Origin: Pseudomonas sp. PDM04
GTDB lineage: Bacteria; Pseudomonadota; Gammaproteobacteria; Pseudomonadales; Pseudomonadaceae
NCBI RefSeq assembly: GCF_014851765.1
Contig: NZ_JACVAI010000002.1
Span: 558,001 to 622,000 of the forward strand
Direction: 5' to 3'
Length of the DNA stretch: 64,000 nucleotides
The notes under the pieces were generated by a model that saw nothing but the letters and a program-made list of their open reading frames with translations, did not search any database and was not told where the DNA came from. Positions 25,093 through 34,414 of this stretch are shown piece by piece (position 1 is the first letter of the stretch; each line of letters opens with the position of its first letter). The translations under genes and the position numbers were made by a program.

Positions 25093-26775
25093 ATGAGCAA
25101 TAAAGACGATTTGCGCAAATATTCCTCTCAAGTGGTCGATGGCGTGGAGCGCGCACCCGGCCGCTCGATGCTGCGCGCCGTGGGCTTCACCGATGAGGAT
25201 TTCAAGAAGCCGCAGGTTGGCATCGCCTCGACCTGGGCGATGGTCACGCCTTGCAACATGCACATCGACAAGCTGGCCCAGGAAGTGGAAAAAGGCGCGA
25301 ATGCCGCCGGGGCCAAGGGCGTCATTTTCAACACCATCACCATTTCCGATGGCATCGCCAACGGCACCGAAGGCATGAAGTATTCGCTGGTATCACGCGA
25401 GGTGATCGCCGATTCCATCGAGACGGTGGTCGGTTGTGAAGGCTTCGACGGGCTGGTGACCGTAGGCGGCTGCGACAAGAACATGCCGGGGTGCCTGATC
25501 GGCATGGCGCGGCTGAACCGCCCTGCGATCTTCGTCTATGGCGGCACCATCCGCCCGGGTGCCGGGCACACCGACATCATTTCCGTGTTCGAAGCCGTGG
25601 GCCAGAACGCACGCGGCGACATCAACGAGATCCAGGTCAAGCAGATCGAGGAAGTGGCGATCCCCGGCCCCGGCTCGTGCGGCGGCATGTACACGGCCAA
25701 CACCATGGCTTCGGCCATCGAGGCACTGGGCATGAGCCTGCCCGGTTCCAGTTCCCAGGACGCCGTCGGCAGCGACAAGGCCTCGGACAGTTTCCGTGCC
25801 GGACAGCAGGTCATGGAACTGCTCAAGCTCGACCTCAAGCCGCGGGACATCATGACCCGCCAGGCTTTCGAAAACGCCATCCGCGTAGTGATCGCCCTCG
25901 CCGGCTCGACCAATGCGGTGTTGCACTTGCTGGCCATGGCCCACGCGGTGGATGTCGAACTGAGCCTGGATGACTTCGTCGAACTGGGCAAGGTTTCGCC
26001 GGTGGTGGCCGACCTGCGCCCCAGCGGCCGGTACATGATGAGCGAACTGGTGGCCATCGGCGGTATCCAGCCGTTGATGAAACGCATGCTCGCCGCCGGA
26101 ATGCTGCACGGGGAGGTCATGACCGTCACCGGCAGGACCCTCGCGCAGAACCTGCAAGACGTGGCGGATTACCCTGATGGCCAGGACGTGATCCTGCCCT
26201 TCGACCAACCGATCAAAAAGGATTCGCACCTGGTGGTGCTGCACGGCAACCTCGCGCCCAGTGGATCGGTCGCCAAGATCACCGGCAAGGAAGGCCTGCG
26301 CTTTGAAGGCACGGCGCGGGTCTATCAGGGCGAAGAAGGCGCGTTGGCCGGCATTCTCAACGGTGAAGTGAAAGCCGGCGAGGTCATCGTGATTCGCTAC
26401 GAAGGGCCCAGGGGCGGCCCCGGCATGCGCGAAATGCTGTCGCCGACCTCGGCGGTGATGGGCAAGGGCCTGGGCAAGGACGTGGCGCTGATCACCGACG
26501 GGCGCTTTTCAGGGGGCTCCCATGGTTTCGTGGTCGGCCACATCACCCCGGAAGCCTTCGAGGGCGGGCCGATCGCGTTGATCGAAGACGGCGACCGGAT
26601 CACCATCGACGCCGAAACCCGGCAGATCACGGTGGCGGTGTCCGACGCCGTGCTGACCGAACGCAAGGCGCGCTGGGTGCGGCCGGAACTGAAGTACAAA
26701 CGCGGAGTGCTGGCCAAGTACGCGAAGACCGTGTCCAGCGCGTCGGAGGGGGCGGTGACGGACAAGTACCTCTAG
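25093..26775 (+). CDS. ilvD: IlvD/Edd-family dehydratase (dihydroxy-acid dehydratase)
   Basis: A 560-residue IlvD/Edd-family iron-sulfur dehydratase. GAGGAG sits just before ATG 25093. Cluster-binding cysteines are in TPCNMHI, GGCDKNMPGC and GPGSCGGMYTANTM. It would convert 2,3-dihydroxy-3-methyl acids to 2-keto acids in valine, leucine and isoleucine synthesis. At 560 residues it belongs to the shorter IlvD branch; many Pseudomonas also carry a longer (about 613-residue) IlvD, so this may be a second copy or a sugar-acid dehydratase. It is a single-gene unit followed by a REP pair. Confidence 0.88.
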   Translation: MSNKDDLRKYSSQVVDGVERAPGRSMLRAVGFTDEDFKKPQVGIASTWAMVTPCNMHIDKLAQEVEKGANAAGAKGVIFNTITISDGIANGTEGMKYSLVSREVIADSIETVVGCEGFDGLVTVGGCDKNMPGCLIGMARLNRPAIFVYGGTIRPGAGHTDIISVFEAVGQNARGDINEIQVKQIEEVAIPGPGSCGGMYTANTMASAIEALGMSLPGSSSQDAVGSDKASDSFRAGQQVMELLKLDLKPRDIMTRQAFENAIRVVIALAGSTNAVLHLLAMAHAVDVELSLDDFVELGKVSPVVADLRPSGRYMMSELVAIGGIQPLMKRMLAAGMLHGEVMTVTGRTLAQNLQDVADYPDGQDVILPFDQPIKKDSHLVVLHGNLAPSGSVAKITGKEGLRFEGTARVYQGEEGALAGILNGEVKAGEVIVIRYEGPRGGPGMREMLSPTSAVMGKGLGKDVALITDGRFSGGSHGFVVGHITPEAFEGGPIALIEDGDRITIDAETRQITVAVSDAVLTERKARWVRPELKYKRGVLAKYAKTVSSASEGAVTDKYL

Positions 26776-26806
26776 GCGATGGGCTGGCGTTGCATGAGCC
26801 GTTGCT

Positions 26807-26880
26807 ATCGCGAGCAGGCTCGCTCCCACAGGGGGGGCAGTCTGCACCTGCCCAATGTGGGAGCGAGCCTGCTCGCGATG
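26807..26880. repeat. REP inverted pair (REPIN)
   Basis: ATCGCGAGCAGGCTCGCTCC at the left and the opposite orientation at the right, about 25 bases apart, between the convergent dehydratase and DUF72 genes. Confidence 0.9.
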
Positions 26881-26884
26881 GGCC

Positions 26885-27628
26885 CTATAAACCCGACCGA
26901 CATCCCAGCAACTCACCCAGGGTCAACGCATTGCCCAGGGCAAAGCCGCTGGCGGTGTTGTCGAAAATGCACCAACAGGCCCCACCCGCCCCCGCCGCGC
27001 CTTGGACCTGCCCGGCCAGCGCCTGCAACCGGCTTCGGTCGTAGTCACTGTGATAAATGCGCGGCGAACCATGCCAGCGCCAGTAGCGAATGCCCGGCCA
27101 TCCACCCGGCGTATCCCCACCGGGAATCGGCGAGGGATCCGCCGCTACCCGACCGACTTCATGCTCGATCAACATCGCCTCCGCGCCCAGCCAGCTCGCA
27201 TGCCGTGGCTCAAGCACCACGTGCCCCGCAAAGCGCTCGCGCAGAGCCCGGAAAAACGCCGTCGCGTTGTCCTCTTCAAAGAAGAGTGACGGCGGCAGTT
27301 GCACCAGCACACAGCCCAGGGCATCCCCCAGCCCCGTGCATTGGGAAAGAAACGCGTCCAGCAACGGCTCGCAGTCGTGCAGGCGCTGAACATGGGTGAT
27401 GGTCTTGGGCATCTTCACCGAAAAACGCACAGTCGCCGGCACCGACTGCGCCCAACGCTCATAGGTTTGTCGTCGATGCGGTCGGTAGAACGAGCTGTTG
27501 ATTTCAACGGCGTTCAAGCGTGACGCGTAACGCTGCAAGTGCGTTCCTTGCGCAGCAAACCGCGGCCACTCACTGCGCGGCAGGCTCCAACCGGCACAAC
27601 CGACGTAGAGCTGATTCGCCTCGTTCAA
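26885..27628 (-). CDS. DUF72 family protein
   Basis: A 247-residue TIM-barrel-like protein of the DUF72 family, with YVGCAGWSLPR at the start, NAVEINSSFYRPH, VKMPKTITH, LVQLPPS and VVLEPRHASW, all conserved blocks. TTG 27628 is chosen as the start because GGAGGGG lies 6 bases upstream and the conserved domain begins at once; the longer ATG frame from 27745 has no support. The biochemical function is unknown. Confidence 0.88.
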   Translation of the reverse strand: MNEANQLYVGCAGWSLPRSEWPRFAAQGTHLQRYASRLNAVEINSSFYRPHRRQTYERWAQSVPATVRFSVKMPKTITHVQRLHDCEPLLDAFLSQCTGLGDALGCVLVQLPPSLFFEEDNATAFFRALRERFAGHVVLEPRHASWLGAEAMLIEHEVGRVAADPSPIPGGDTPGGWPGIRYWRWHGSPRIYHSDYDRSRLQALAGQVQGAAGAGGACWCIFDNTASGFALGNALTLGELLGCRSGL

Positions 27629-27785
27629 TGGGCCCCTCCGTTCACAACGTGATCCCGTTCCTGGATTCGAGAAAACTGCGCCCGGCAAGTTCGTTTTTTC
27701 CTTGGCGCATGCTAGGTTGTACGACGACTGATGAATAACATGCACGGCTCATCGATCGCTCACCCACAACAACAAGGAATGCCCC

Positions 27786-28217
27786 ATGAAAAAAGTCAAA
27801 GTGCTGGTTGGTTTTCTCTGCCTGTTCAGCGGCTACGTCGCCGCCGCCCCGTCTGCGGGCGAGGCCGATGTGGCCAAGGCGGTCGACAAGCTGACCCAGG
27901 CCATGCTGAAAAAGAACATCCCCGAACTCAATGCGCTGACCGCCGAGAACCTGACCTACGGGCATTCCAGCGGCAAGATCCAGAACAAGCAGGAATACAT
28001 CGCCGACATCGAAACCGGCCGCAGCGCGTTCAAGACCCTGGAGATGCAAAACCAGACCATCAACCTGTCCGGCGACGTCGCGCTGGTGCGCAATCATTTC
28101 TCGGCGCAGGCACTCAAGGGCACCGAAGTGATTCCGACCGAGATCGAGAACTTCCAGATCTGGCAGAAGCAGAAGGGCCAGTGGCTGCTGGTAGGGCGTC
28201 AGGCGTTCAAGTTCTGA
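27786..28217 (+). CDS. exported NTF2-like (SnoaL/DUF4440-type) protein
   Basis: A 143-residue protein with a signal peptide (KKVKVLVGFLCLFSGYVAAA) followed by one NTF2-like cone domain: a helix ADVAKAVDKLTQAMLKKN, then YGHSSGKIQNKQEYIADI and the ending FQIWQKQKGQWLLVGRQA. Such domains bind small ligands or catalyse simple isomerisations; no function can be assigned. It is a single gene with its own terminator. Confidence 0.85.
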   Translation: MKKVKVLVGFLCLFSGYVAAAPSAGEADVAKAVDKLTQAMLKKNIPELNALTAENLTYGHSSGKIQNKQEYIADIETGRSAFKTLEMQNQTINLSGDVALVRNHFSAQALKGTEVIPTEIENFQIWQKQKGQWLLVGRQAFKF

Positions 28218-28228
28218 TGCCATGACTC

Positions 28229-28260
28229 AAGGGGGCATCCTGGCGCGATGTCCCCTTTTT
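28229..28260 (+). terminator. rho-independent terminator
   Basis: AAGGGGGCATC (28229-28239) pairs with GATGTCCCCTT (28247-28257), ending in a T-run, directly after the NTF2-like gene and before the convergent DUF925 gene. Confidence 0.88.
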
Positions 28261-28264
28261 GCAT

Positions 28265-28825
28265 TCAGGCCTCGACCAGGCGCAGAAAAGGCCAGCGCGC
28301 CCGGTAGCTTTCGGCCTTCTGCACAAACAGGTCCGGTTGGTGGTTGAGCGGATTGATCCGTAACAACCCCTGCTCGATGTCGCTCAGGCCGTACGTCGCA
28401 TGCAGTTCACCCGTCGCCACGTCCAGGCCAATGCAAGTGCCCGCCACCAGATAGCGGTCGATGCCCTCCTTCGCCGACTGCAACTTCGGGTAGTCGCGAC
28501 CGAATCGCTGTTTGTACCAACAATGAACCCGCGCCTGGTTCTTGAATTCGAGGTTCGCGTCGAGGTCATGGAAAAGTGCCCGCGCCGCCAGGATCACCTG
28601 GTTTTCGGCCTCCCACGAGGTGTCTTCATCGAAGTAGAAGATGTCGTAATCCTTGATGCCCCACTCGGCAGGCCGGCCAGACTGGTGATTCCATACCGCC
28701 TGAAACAGGCAGCCTGCGGTCAGCATGCACTGGTGCAGCCTGAGCTCGGGCAGGCGTCGGACCAGCTCGGCATTGGCCGGGTTGGTCATGGCGATGGCAA
28801 TCAGTGTTTCGGCGGTCAATGGCAT
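28265..28825 (-). CDS. DUF925 family nucleotidyltransferase-like protein
   Basis: A 186-residue protein of the NTP_transf_6 (DUF925) family, with AGCLFQAVWNHQSGRP, then GIKDYDIFYFDEDTSWEAE, whose paired acidic residues mark a nucleotidyltransferase-like metal site, and RVHCWYKQRFG. CGGAG precedes ATG 28825. The substrate is unknown. It stands alone between the NTF2-like and HxlR genes. Confidence 0.87.
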   Translation of the reverse strand: MPLTAETLIAIAMTNPANAELVRRLPELRLHQCMLTAGCLFQAVWNHQSGRPAEWGIKDYDIFYFDEDTSWEAENQVILAARALFHDLDANLEFKNQARVHCWYKQRFGRDYPKLQSAKEGIDRYLVAGTCIGLDVATGELHATYGLSDIEQGLLRINPLNHQPDLFVQKAESYRARWPFLRLVEA

Positions 28826-28896
28826 GCGGGCTCCGTGCGCGATGGCGAAAATCCTTGTGGCCGAACTGATTCAGCAAGCGGTGCGTTCCAGGCGCT

Positions 28897-29406
28897 CTAT
28901 TGCGGGCTGCGGCTGCCCTTGAACGCCTCGCGCCGGGCCTGACGTTCAGCGCTGTAGGCGGCACTCTGCTCGCTGATCAGGTCATCCCGGCGCAGCAGCT
29001 CACCGCAGTGGGCACAAACCGGCCCCAGGCCAGCGGGCTCACCGCAGGTCTTGTGGGTGTAGACCACCGCCAACCCCTCCTCCGGCGACTTGCACCAGGT
29101 CTCGCCCCAGGCGCGCAATGCCAGCACCACCGAGTAGAAAGCCCGGCCTTTTTCGCTAAGGTGATATTCGTAGCGTGGCGGTCGTTCGTTGTAGAGGCGG
29201 CGTTCGACCAGGCCTTCGGCCTCCAGGTTTTTCAGACGCGTGGCGACCATCTGCGGAGTGCCGCCGGTCTGCGCCTGGATCTCGTCGTAGCGATGGCTAC
29301 CCATGAACAACTCCCGCAGCACCAGCACGGTCCAGCGGTCACCCACGACGGCTTCGGCCCGTGCAATCGGGCACAGGGTGTCGGGTGCAGGGGTGTTTAT
29401 CGACAT
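28897..29406 (-). CDS. HxlR-family transcriptional regulator
   Basis: A 169-residue protein with an HxlR winged helix in residues 12-105: CPIARAEAVVGDRWTVLVLREL, GTPQMVATRLKNLEAEGLV and RYEYHLSEKG. A tail with HKTCG and CAHCGELL could bind zinc. It is divergent from a cysteine hydrolase-aldehyde dehydrogenase operon; the perfect palindrome ATGATTATCAT lies in the 100-base gap. It probably controls both directions. Confidence 0.92.
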   Translation of the reverse strand: MSINTPAPDTLCPIARAEAVVGDRWTVLVLRELFMGSHRYDEIQAQTGGTPQMVATRLKNLEAEGLVERRLYNERPPRYEYHLSEKGRAFYSVVLALRAWGETWCKSPEEGLAVVYTHKTCGEPAGLGPVCAHCGELLRRDDLISEQSAAYSAERQARREAFKGSRSPQ

Positions 29407-29432
29407 AGGGACTTGCCTCTTTCCTAGTTACT

Positions 29433-29443
29433 ATGATTATCAT
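29433..29443. promoter_or_regulatory. candidate HxlR operator
   Basis: ATGATTATCAT is a perfect 11-bp palindrome in an AT-rich patch within the divergent gap, 27 bases from the HxlR start. Confidence 0.55.
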
Positions 29444-29506
29444 ATCTACACAATGCACGGGCAAGCCCCGGCACCTGTCACTCATCTTTTCGTGGAGAAC
29501 ATTCTG

Positions 29507-30136
29507 ATGTCGAACGCCCTTTATCCGCTCAATCGCACCGCCTATCTGCTGGTCGATCCGTACAACGACTTCCTGTCCGACGGCGGCAAGGTCTTCCCCC
29601 TGATCAAACCGATCGCCGAGCAGGTGGGCCTGCTCGACAACCTGCGCGCCCTCGACCGCGCCGTACGCGCCCAAGGCATTCAGGTCGTCATCGTACCGCA
29701 CCATCGCTGGGAGCATGGCGACTACGAAAACTGGGACCACCCGACGCCAACCCAATGCAAGATCATGCACATGCACCACTTCGCGCGGGGCGAATGGGGC
29801 GGGGAATGGCACCCGGACTTCGCTCCGAAGGACGGCGACATCGTCGTCCAGGAACACTGGGGCTCCAGTGGTTTCGCCAACACCGACCTGGATTTTCGCC
29901 TCAAGCAGAAAGGCATTACCCACGTGATCATCGTCGGCCTGCTGGCCAATACCTGCATCGAGGCGACCGCCCGCTACGCATCGGAAATGGGTTACCACGT
30001 CACGCTGGTGCGTGATGCAACCGCCGCGTTCCGCCCGGAAATGATGCACGCCGCCCACGAACTGAACGGCCCGACCTTCGCACATTCGATCGTGACCACG
30101 AACGAACTGGTCACCGCCCTCGCCGAGCAGGAGTGA
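29507..30136 (+). CDS. isochorismatase-family cysteine hydrolase
   Basis: A 209-residue isochorismatase-fold hydrolase. The acid is Asp17 in YLLVDPYNDF, the lysine position of the family is replaced locally by QEHWGSSGF (a glutamate-histidine pair), and the cysteine is in GLLANTCIEATARYAS. ATG 29507 has GTGGAGAA upstream. The next gene, an aldehyde dehydrogenase, starts 4 bases downstream. It is divergent from HxlR. Substrate unknown; the missing lysine makes it unlike the hydrolase at 16582. Confidence 0.88.
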   Translation: MSNALYPLNRTAYLLVDPYNDFLSDGGKVFPLIKPIAEQVGLLDNLRALDRAVRAQGIQVVIVPHHRWEHGDYENWDHPTPTQCKIMHMHHFARGEWGGEWHPDFAPKDGDIVVQEHWGSSGFANTDLDFRLKQKGITHVIIVGLLANTCIEATARYASEMGYHVTLVRDATAAFRPEMMHAAHELNGPTFAHSIVTTNELVTALAEQE

Positions 30137-30140
30137 ACCG

Positions 30141-31706
30141 ATGAAACTCACAGGAAACCTGCTGATCGGGGCCCATGATGTCCCGGCCAGCGAAGGGACG
30201 ATGAAGGCCCTCAACCCCGCCACGAATCAATGGCTCGACACCGATTTCGCCCTGGGCGGCGCGGCCCAGGTGCATCAGGCCGCCGTCCTCGCCGACGAGG
30301 CATTCGACAGTTACAGCCATACCTCGCTGAACCAGCGCGCGGCGTTTCTGGAGAGTATCGCCGACAATCTCGAGGCCGTTCGCAGCCCATTGGCCGAGCG
30401 GTCCGCACTGGAAACGGGGTTGCCGCAAGCGCAGCTCGAAGGTGAAGTCGGTCGAGCCGCCACGCAGTTCCGCCAATTCGCCCAGGTGGTGCGCAAGGGC
30501 CGCTTCCTGCAACTGGCCATCGACCCGGCGCAACCTGAGCGTCAGCCGCGCCCGCGCATGGACCATCGCCTGCAGAAAATCGCCCTCGGTCCGGTGGCCA
30601 TTTTCGGAGCGAGCAACTTCCCGATCTCCTACTCGGTGGCCGGCGGCGACACCGCTTCGGCGCTGGCCGCAGGCGCCACCGTCATCCTCAAGGCGCATAA
30701 CGCCCATCCGGGCGCCTCGGAAATCCAGGCGCGAGCGATTCAGAAGGCCGTGCACGATCACGGTCTGCACGAGGGCGTGTTCTCGATGGTGCGCGGCAAC
30801 GGCAACGCCATCGGCGAAGCGCTGGTGGATCACCCGCTGATCAAGGCCGTGACGTTCACCGGCTCGGAACATGGCGGCATGGCCCTGTATCGCCGCGCGC
30901 AGCAACGGCCCGATCCGATTCCGGTGTTTACCGAAATGACCAGCATCAACCCCACGTTCATCCTGCCCGCCGCACTGGCCGAACGCGGCGCACCGATCGG
31001 CGACGGGTTCATCGAACGCATGCTGGTCAACGTCGGGCAAGCCTGCCTGCGACCCGCCCTGCTGATCGCCATCGAGGGTCCTGGCCTGCAAGCGCTGCGC
31101 GAGGCGATGGTGAAACGCGTGAGTGAGGCCCCGGCCCGCACGATGTTGACGCCGGGCATTCATGCGTCCTACCTCAAGGGGCTCGCCGCCCTGGAAGCGG
31201 CGGGGGCGCACAGGATTGCCCAGGGCTCGAGCGCCCGTGCGGACTTTGACGGCCAGTCGGCGTTGCTGGAAGTCAGCGGCCACCGCTTGCTCGGCGAAGC
31301 GGTGCTGTCCCAGGAGGTGTTCGGCCCGTCAGCGCTGCTGGTGACGGTCGAGGATGATGCGCAATGCCTCGCCGTGGCCCGCTCGCTCAACGGCCAGCTC
31401 AGCGCCACCCTGCACCTTGAAGAGCAGGACCTGCCGCTGGCCCGGCGCCTGTTGCCGGTGCTGGAGCGACGCACCGGACGCATCGTCGTCAACGCCTTCG
31501 CCCACCCGCAGGAAGTGACCCACGCCACCGTTCACGGCGGACCGTTCCCGGCGACATCCGACAGCCGCTTCACGTCGGTGGGCATGACATCGATCGAGCG
31601 CTTCCTGCGTCCGGTGGCTTACCAGGGTTTCCCCCAGGCGCTGCTGCCCGAAGCGCTGCGCGACTTCAACCCGCTGCAATTGCCGCGCAGTGTAGACGGT
31701 CAGTGA
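30141..31706 (+). CDS. aldehyde dehydrogenase, alpha-ketoglutaric-semialdehyde type
   Basis: A 521-residue ALDH of the NADP+-dependent alpha-ketoglutaric semialdehyde dehydrogenase branch: GPVAIFGASNFPISYSVAGG, TGSEHGG, TEMTSINPTF and the catalytic cysteine in VGQACLRPAL. The usual Cys-Thr pair of this branch is Cys-Leu here. AGGAG precedes ATG 30141 and it is coupled to the cysteine hydrolase. Oxidation of 2,5-dioxovalerate to 2-oxoglutarate is the family activity; whether that is its substrate is uncertain. Confidence 0.87.
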   Translation: MKLTGNLLIGAHDVPASEGTMKALNPATNQWLDTDFALGGAAQVHQAAVLADEAFDSYSHTSLNQRAAFLESIADNLEAVRSPLAERSALETGLPQAQLEGEVGRAATQFRQFAQVVRKGRFLQLAIDPAQPERQPRPRMDHRLQKIALGPVAIFGASNFPISYSVAGGDTASALAAGATVILKAHNAHPGASEIQARAIQKAVHDHGLHEGVFSMVRGNGNAIGEALVDHPLIKAVTFTGSEHGGMALYRRAQQRPDPIPVFTEMTSINPTFILPAALAERGAPIGDGFIERMLVNVGQACLRPALLIAIEGPGLQALREAMVKRVSEAPARTMLTPGIHASYLKGLAALEAAGAHRIAQGSSARADFDGQSALLEVSGHRLLGEAVLSQEVFGPSALLVTVEDDAQCLAVARSLNGQLSATLHLEEQDLPLARRLLPVLERRTGRIVVNAFAHPQEVTHATVHGGPFPATSDSRFTSVGMTSIERFLRPVAYQGFPQALLPEALRDFNPLQLPRSVDGQ

Positions 31707-31713
31707 ACCGGCC

Positions 31714-32712
31714 TCAGGGATCGACCTGAGCCATCAACTCCGGGACGCTTTCCGGACGTTTGGCATAACGTTGCGCAAGGACTGCGCAGACCATCAACTG
31801 AATCTGGTGGAACAGCATCAGCGGCAGGATCAGCACGCCGATGGTGCTGCCGGCGAACAGCACCTGGGCCATGGGCACGCCGGTCGCCAGACTTTTCTTC
31901 GAACCGCAGAACAGGATGGTGATGCGGTCTTCCTGGTTGAAACCGAAGGCCTTGCCAAGCACGGTGGATGCCAGCAGGACCAGCGCCAGCACGATGCAGC
32001 AGGCGACCACCAGGCCTGCCAGTTCCCAGAGCGGGATCTGATGCCAGATGCCTTCGTTGACCGCCTCGCTGAATGCGCCGTAGACCACCAGCAGGATCGA
32101 ACCCTGATCGACGAATTTAAGCCAGTTCTTGTTGCGCCCCACCCAGGCGCCGATCCAGCGCCGGGCAATCTGGCCGGCGATGAATGGCAACAACAATTGC
32201 ACGCTGATTTTCACGATCGCATCCAGCGTCGAACCACCATCGCCGTGGACGTTGAGCAGCAACGTCACCAGCAACGGCGTGAGGAAGATCCCGAACAGGC
32301 TGGAAGCCGCCGCACTGCAGATCGCCGCCGGGATATTGCCGCGTGCCAGGGACGTGAAGGCAATCGCCGACTGCACCGTGGCCGGCAATGCGCACAGGTA
32401 GAGCATGCCCAGGTACAGATCGTCGCCAATCAGCGGCGAGAGCACGGGCTTGAGGGCCAGGCCGATCAGCGGGAACAGGATGAACGTCAGGCTGAACACC
32501 AGCAGGTGCAGGCGCCAGTGGCCGGCGCCGGCGATGATCGACTCACGGGACAGCTTGGCGCCATGCAGGAAAAACAGCAGGGCGATGGCCAGGTTGGTCA
32601 GCCAGCCAAAACCCACCGCGACCTGACCGCTGGCGGGCAGCAGGCTGGCGAGAATGACCACGCCGATCAGGGTCAGGGTGAAGTTGTCGGGCAGGAAACG
32701 GGGGCGAGTCAT
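31714..32712 (-). CDS. bile acid:sodium symporter-like (SBF-like, YfeH type) transporter
   Basis: A 332-residue membrane protein with about ten helices, of the SBF-like family: LFFLHGAKLSRESI, LCALPATVQSAIAFTSLARGN and FCGSKKSLATGVPMAQVLF. ATG 32712 (GGAAG upstream) is preferred to ATG 32739. The substrate is unknown. It converges on the aldehyde dehydrogenase gene with a 7-base gap. Confidence 0.9.
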   Translation of the reverse strand: MTRPRFLPDNFTLTLIGVVILASLLPASGQVAVGFGWLTNLAIALLFFLHGAKLSRESIIAGAGHWRLHLLVFSLTFILFPLIGLALKPVLSPLIGDDLYLGMLYLCALPATVQSAIAFTSLARGNIPAAICSAAASSLFGIFLTPLLVTLLLNVHGDGGSTLDAIVKISVQLLLPFIAGQIARRWIGAWVGRNKNWLKFVDQGSILLVVYGAFSEAVNEGIWHQIPLWELAGLVVACCIVLALVLLASTVLGKAFGFNQEDRITILFCGSKKSLATGVPMAQVLFAGSTIGVLILPLMLFHQIQLMVCAVLAQRYAKRPESVPELMAQVDP

Positions 32713-32891
32713 GGGTATCTTCCAGGGCGCGAGGTACATGGCATCGACTTTAACGCGCCTGCTGATTGCCGGCTAACGCTAATAAGCCAGCAGATATCGC
32801 CAAACGGACACAGTACGGGTGCAGCAAAAGCCCGATCCGCCGATAGAATGGCGCCACTCCGGCGAATCACTGACACCAGGAAACCACCTGC

Positions 32892-34100
32892 ATGACCGAT
32901 CCCCGTGTACAGGTACGCGACAGCGCCTGGTCGGTGTTTCTCATCTTCCTGCGCCTGGGGTTGACCTCATTCGGGGGGCCCGTTGCGCACCTGGGCTATT
33001 TTCGTGCGGAGTTCGTCAGCCGCCGGCGCTGGTTGAGCGAGCGCAGCTACGCCGATCTGGTGGCGTTGTGTCAGTTCCTGCCGGGGCCCGCCAGCAGTCA
33101 GGTGGGCATCGCATTGGGCTTGTCGCGGGCGGGTTACCGGGGCGCGCTGGCGGCCTGGGCCGGGTTCACCCTGCCCGCTGCCGTCGTGCTGATCCTGCTG
33201 GCCCTGGGCCTGACCCACTACGGCTCGCTTCTACCCTACGGCGCATTGCACGGCCTCAAAGTGGTGGCCGTGGCGGTGGTGGCGCAAGCAGTGTGGGGCA
33301 TGGCGCGCAACCTGTGCACCGACGCCTTGCGCGTCACGGTCATGATGGTTGCGGCCTGCATCGTCCTGCTGGAAACGTCCGCTTGGACGCAGGTCAGCGT
33401 GATGGCGGCGGCGGGCCTTGCGGGCCTGCTGCTGTGCAAACCCGCACAGGCGGCCGCTCACGATCCGCTGCCCTCCCCCCTCGGCCGGCGAGCGGGAGTG
33501 GCCTGGCTCTCACTGTTTGTGGTGGTGTTGGTGGGCCTGCCGCTGGCCAATGAACTGATATCGAATCAAACCCTTGCGATGGTGAACGCCTTCTACCGCA
33601 GCGGTTCCCTGGTATTCGGCGGCGGCCATGTCGTGCTGCCGCTGCTGCATGGCGAGGTGGTCCAACCGGGCTGGGTCGACAACCCAACCTTCCTGGCCGG
33701 GTACGGCGCCACGCAGGCGATGCCGGGACCGCTGTTCACGTTCGCGGCGTTTCTCGGCGCCGCCATGAACCAGGCGCCCACGGGCATCAGCGGCGGTTTG
33801 ATCGCGCTGCTGGCGATCTTCTTACCGTCCTTCCTGCTGATCCTCGGTGCGCTGCCCTTCTGGGAAGCGATGCGCCGCAGCCCAAGGACCCAGGCGGCCC
33901 TGATCGGAATCAATGCGGCGGTGGTCGGGCTGCTGCTCGCCGCGCTCTATCACCCGGTCTGGACCAGTGCCATCGATCGACCGCAAGACTTCGGCCTGGC
34001 GCTGCTGGCCCTGGTCGCGTTGATGTTCTGGAAACTGCCGCCCTGGCTGGTGGTGATCGCGGGTGGCGCCTCGGGATGGCTGCTGAGCCTCGCGGGATGA
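32892..34100 (+). CDS. chrA: chromate transporter, ChrA (CHR) family
   Basis: A 402-residue membrane protein built of two homologous CHR halves. The N-terminal half has FLRLGLTSFGGPVAHLGYFR and CQFLPGPASSQ, and the C-terminal half repeats the pattern as SGSLVFGGGHVVLPLL and GATQAMPGPLFTFAAFLG. It is thought to export chromate from the cytoplasm. It is a lone gene with no chrB regulator nearby. Confidence 0.93.
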   Translation: MTDPRVQVRDSAWSVFLIFLRLGLTSFGGPVAHLGYFRAEFVSRRRWLSERSYADLVALCQFLPGPASSQVGIALGLSRAGYRGALAAWAGFTLPAAVVLILLALGLTHYGSLLPYGALHGLKVVAVAVVAQAVWGMARNLCTDALRVTVMMVAACIVLLETSAWTQVSVMAAAGLAGLLLCKPAQAAAHDPLPSPLGRRAGVAWLSLFVVVLVGLPLANELISNQTLAMVNAFYRSGSLVFGGGHVVLPLLHGEVVQPGWVDNPTFLAGYGATQAMPGPLFTFAAFLGAAMNQAPTGISGGLIALLAIFLPSFLLILGALPFWEAMRRSPRTQAALIGINAAVVGLLLAALYHPVWTSAIDRPQDFGLALLALVALMFWKLPPWLVVIAGGASGWLLSLAG

Positions 34101-34110
34101 ACGCTGCCGC

Positions 34111-34332
34111 CTAGGTTCCGCGACCCACGCCTTCCGTGGCATGGGAAAAAGCCACACCGGCCTCGCGCACCAGGGTTCGCCATTCCGAGCTGCTGATCAG
34201 CGCGGCCTGTTCCATCTCATCCGCCGCCTTCAGCAGCTCATCGTATTGCTCCTCCACATCCATGCGGATTTCAGGGTGTGCCAGCAGGTGGTACCAGGCC
34301 GCCAGGGCTTCGCGTCGTCGATCATGAGTCAT
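34111..34332 (-). CDS. small acidic protein of unknown function (73 residues)
   Basis: A 73-residue soluble, probably all-helical protein with the run PEIRMDVEEQYDELLKAADE. ATG 34332 is set by AGGAGA just upstream. It converges on chrA with a 10-base gap. I do not recognise a named family. Confidence 0.75.
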   Translation of the reverse strand: MTHDRRREALAAWYHLLAHPEIRMDVEEQYDELLKAADEMEQAALISSSEWRTLVREAGVAFSHATEGVGRGT

Positions 34333-34414
34333 GAGTGTTCTCCTGTCGTTGTGCTGATTTGGCAGGACCGCGCTCATGACCGTTCCAGGCGCCCGACATA
34401 CGGCAGACCTCGCA

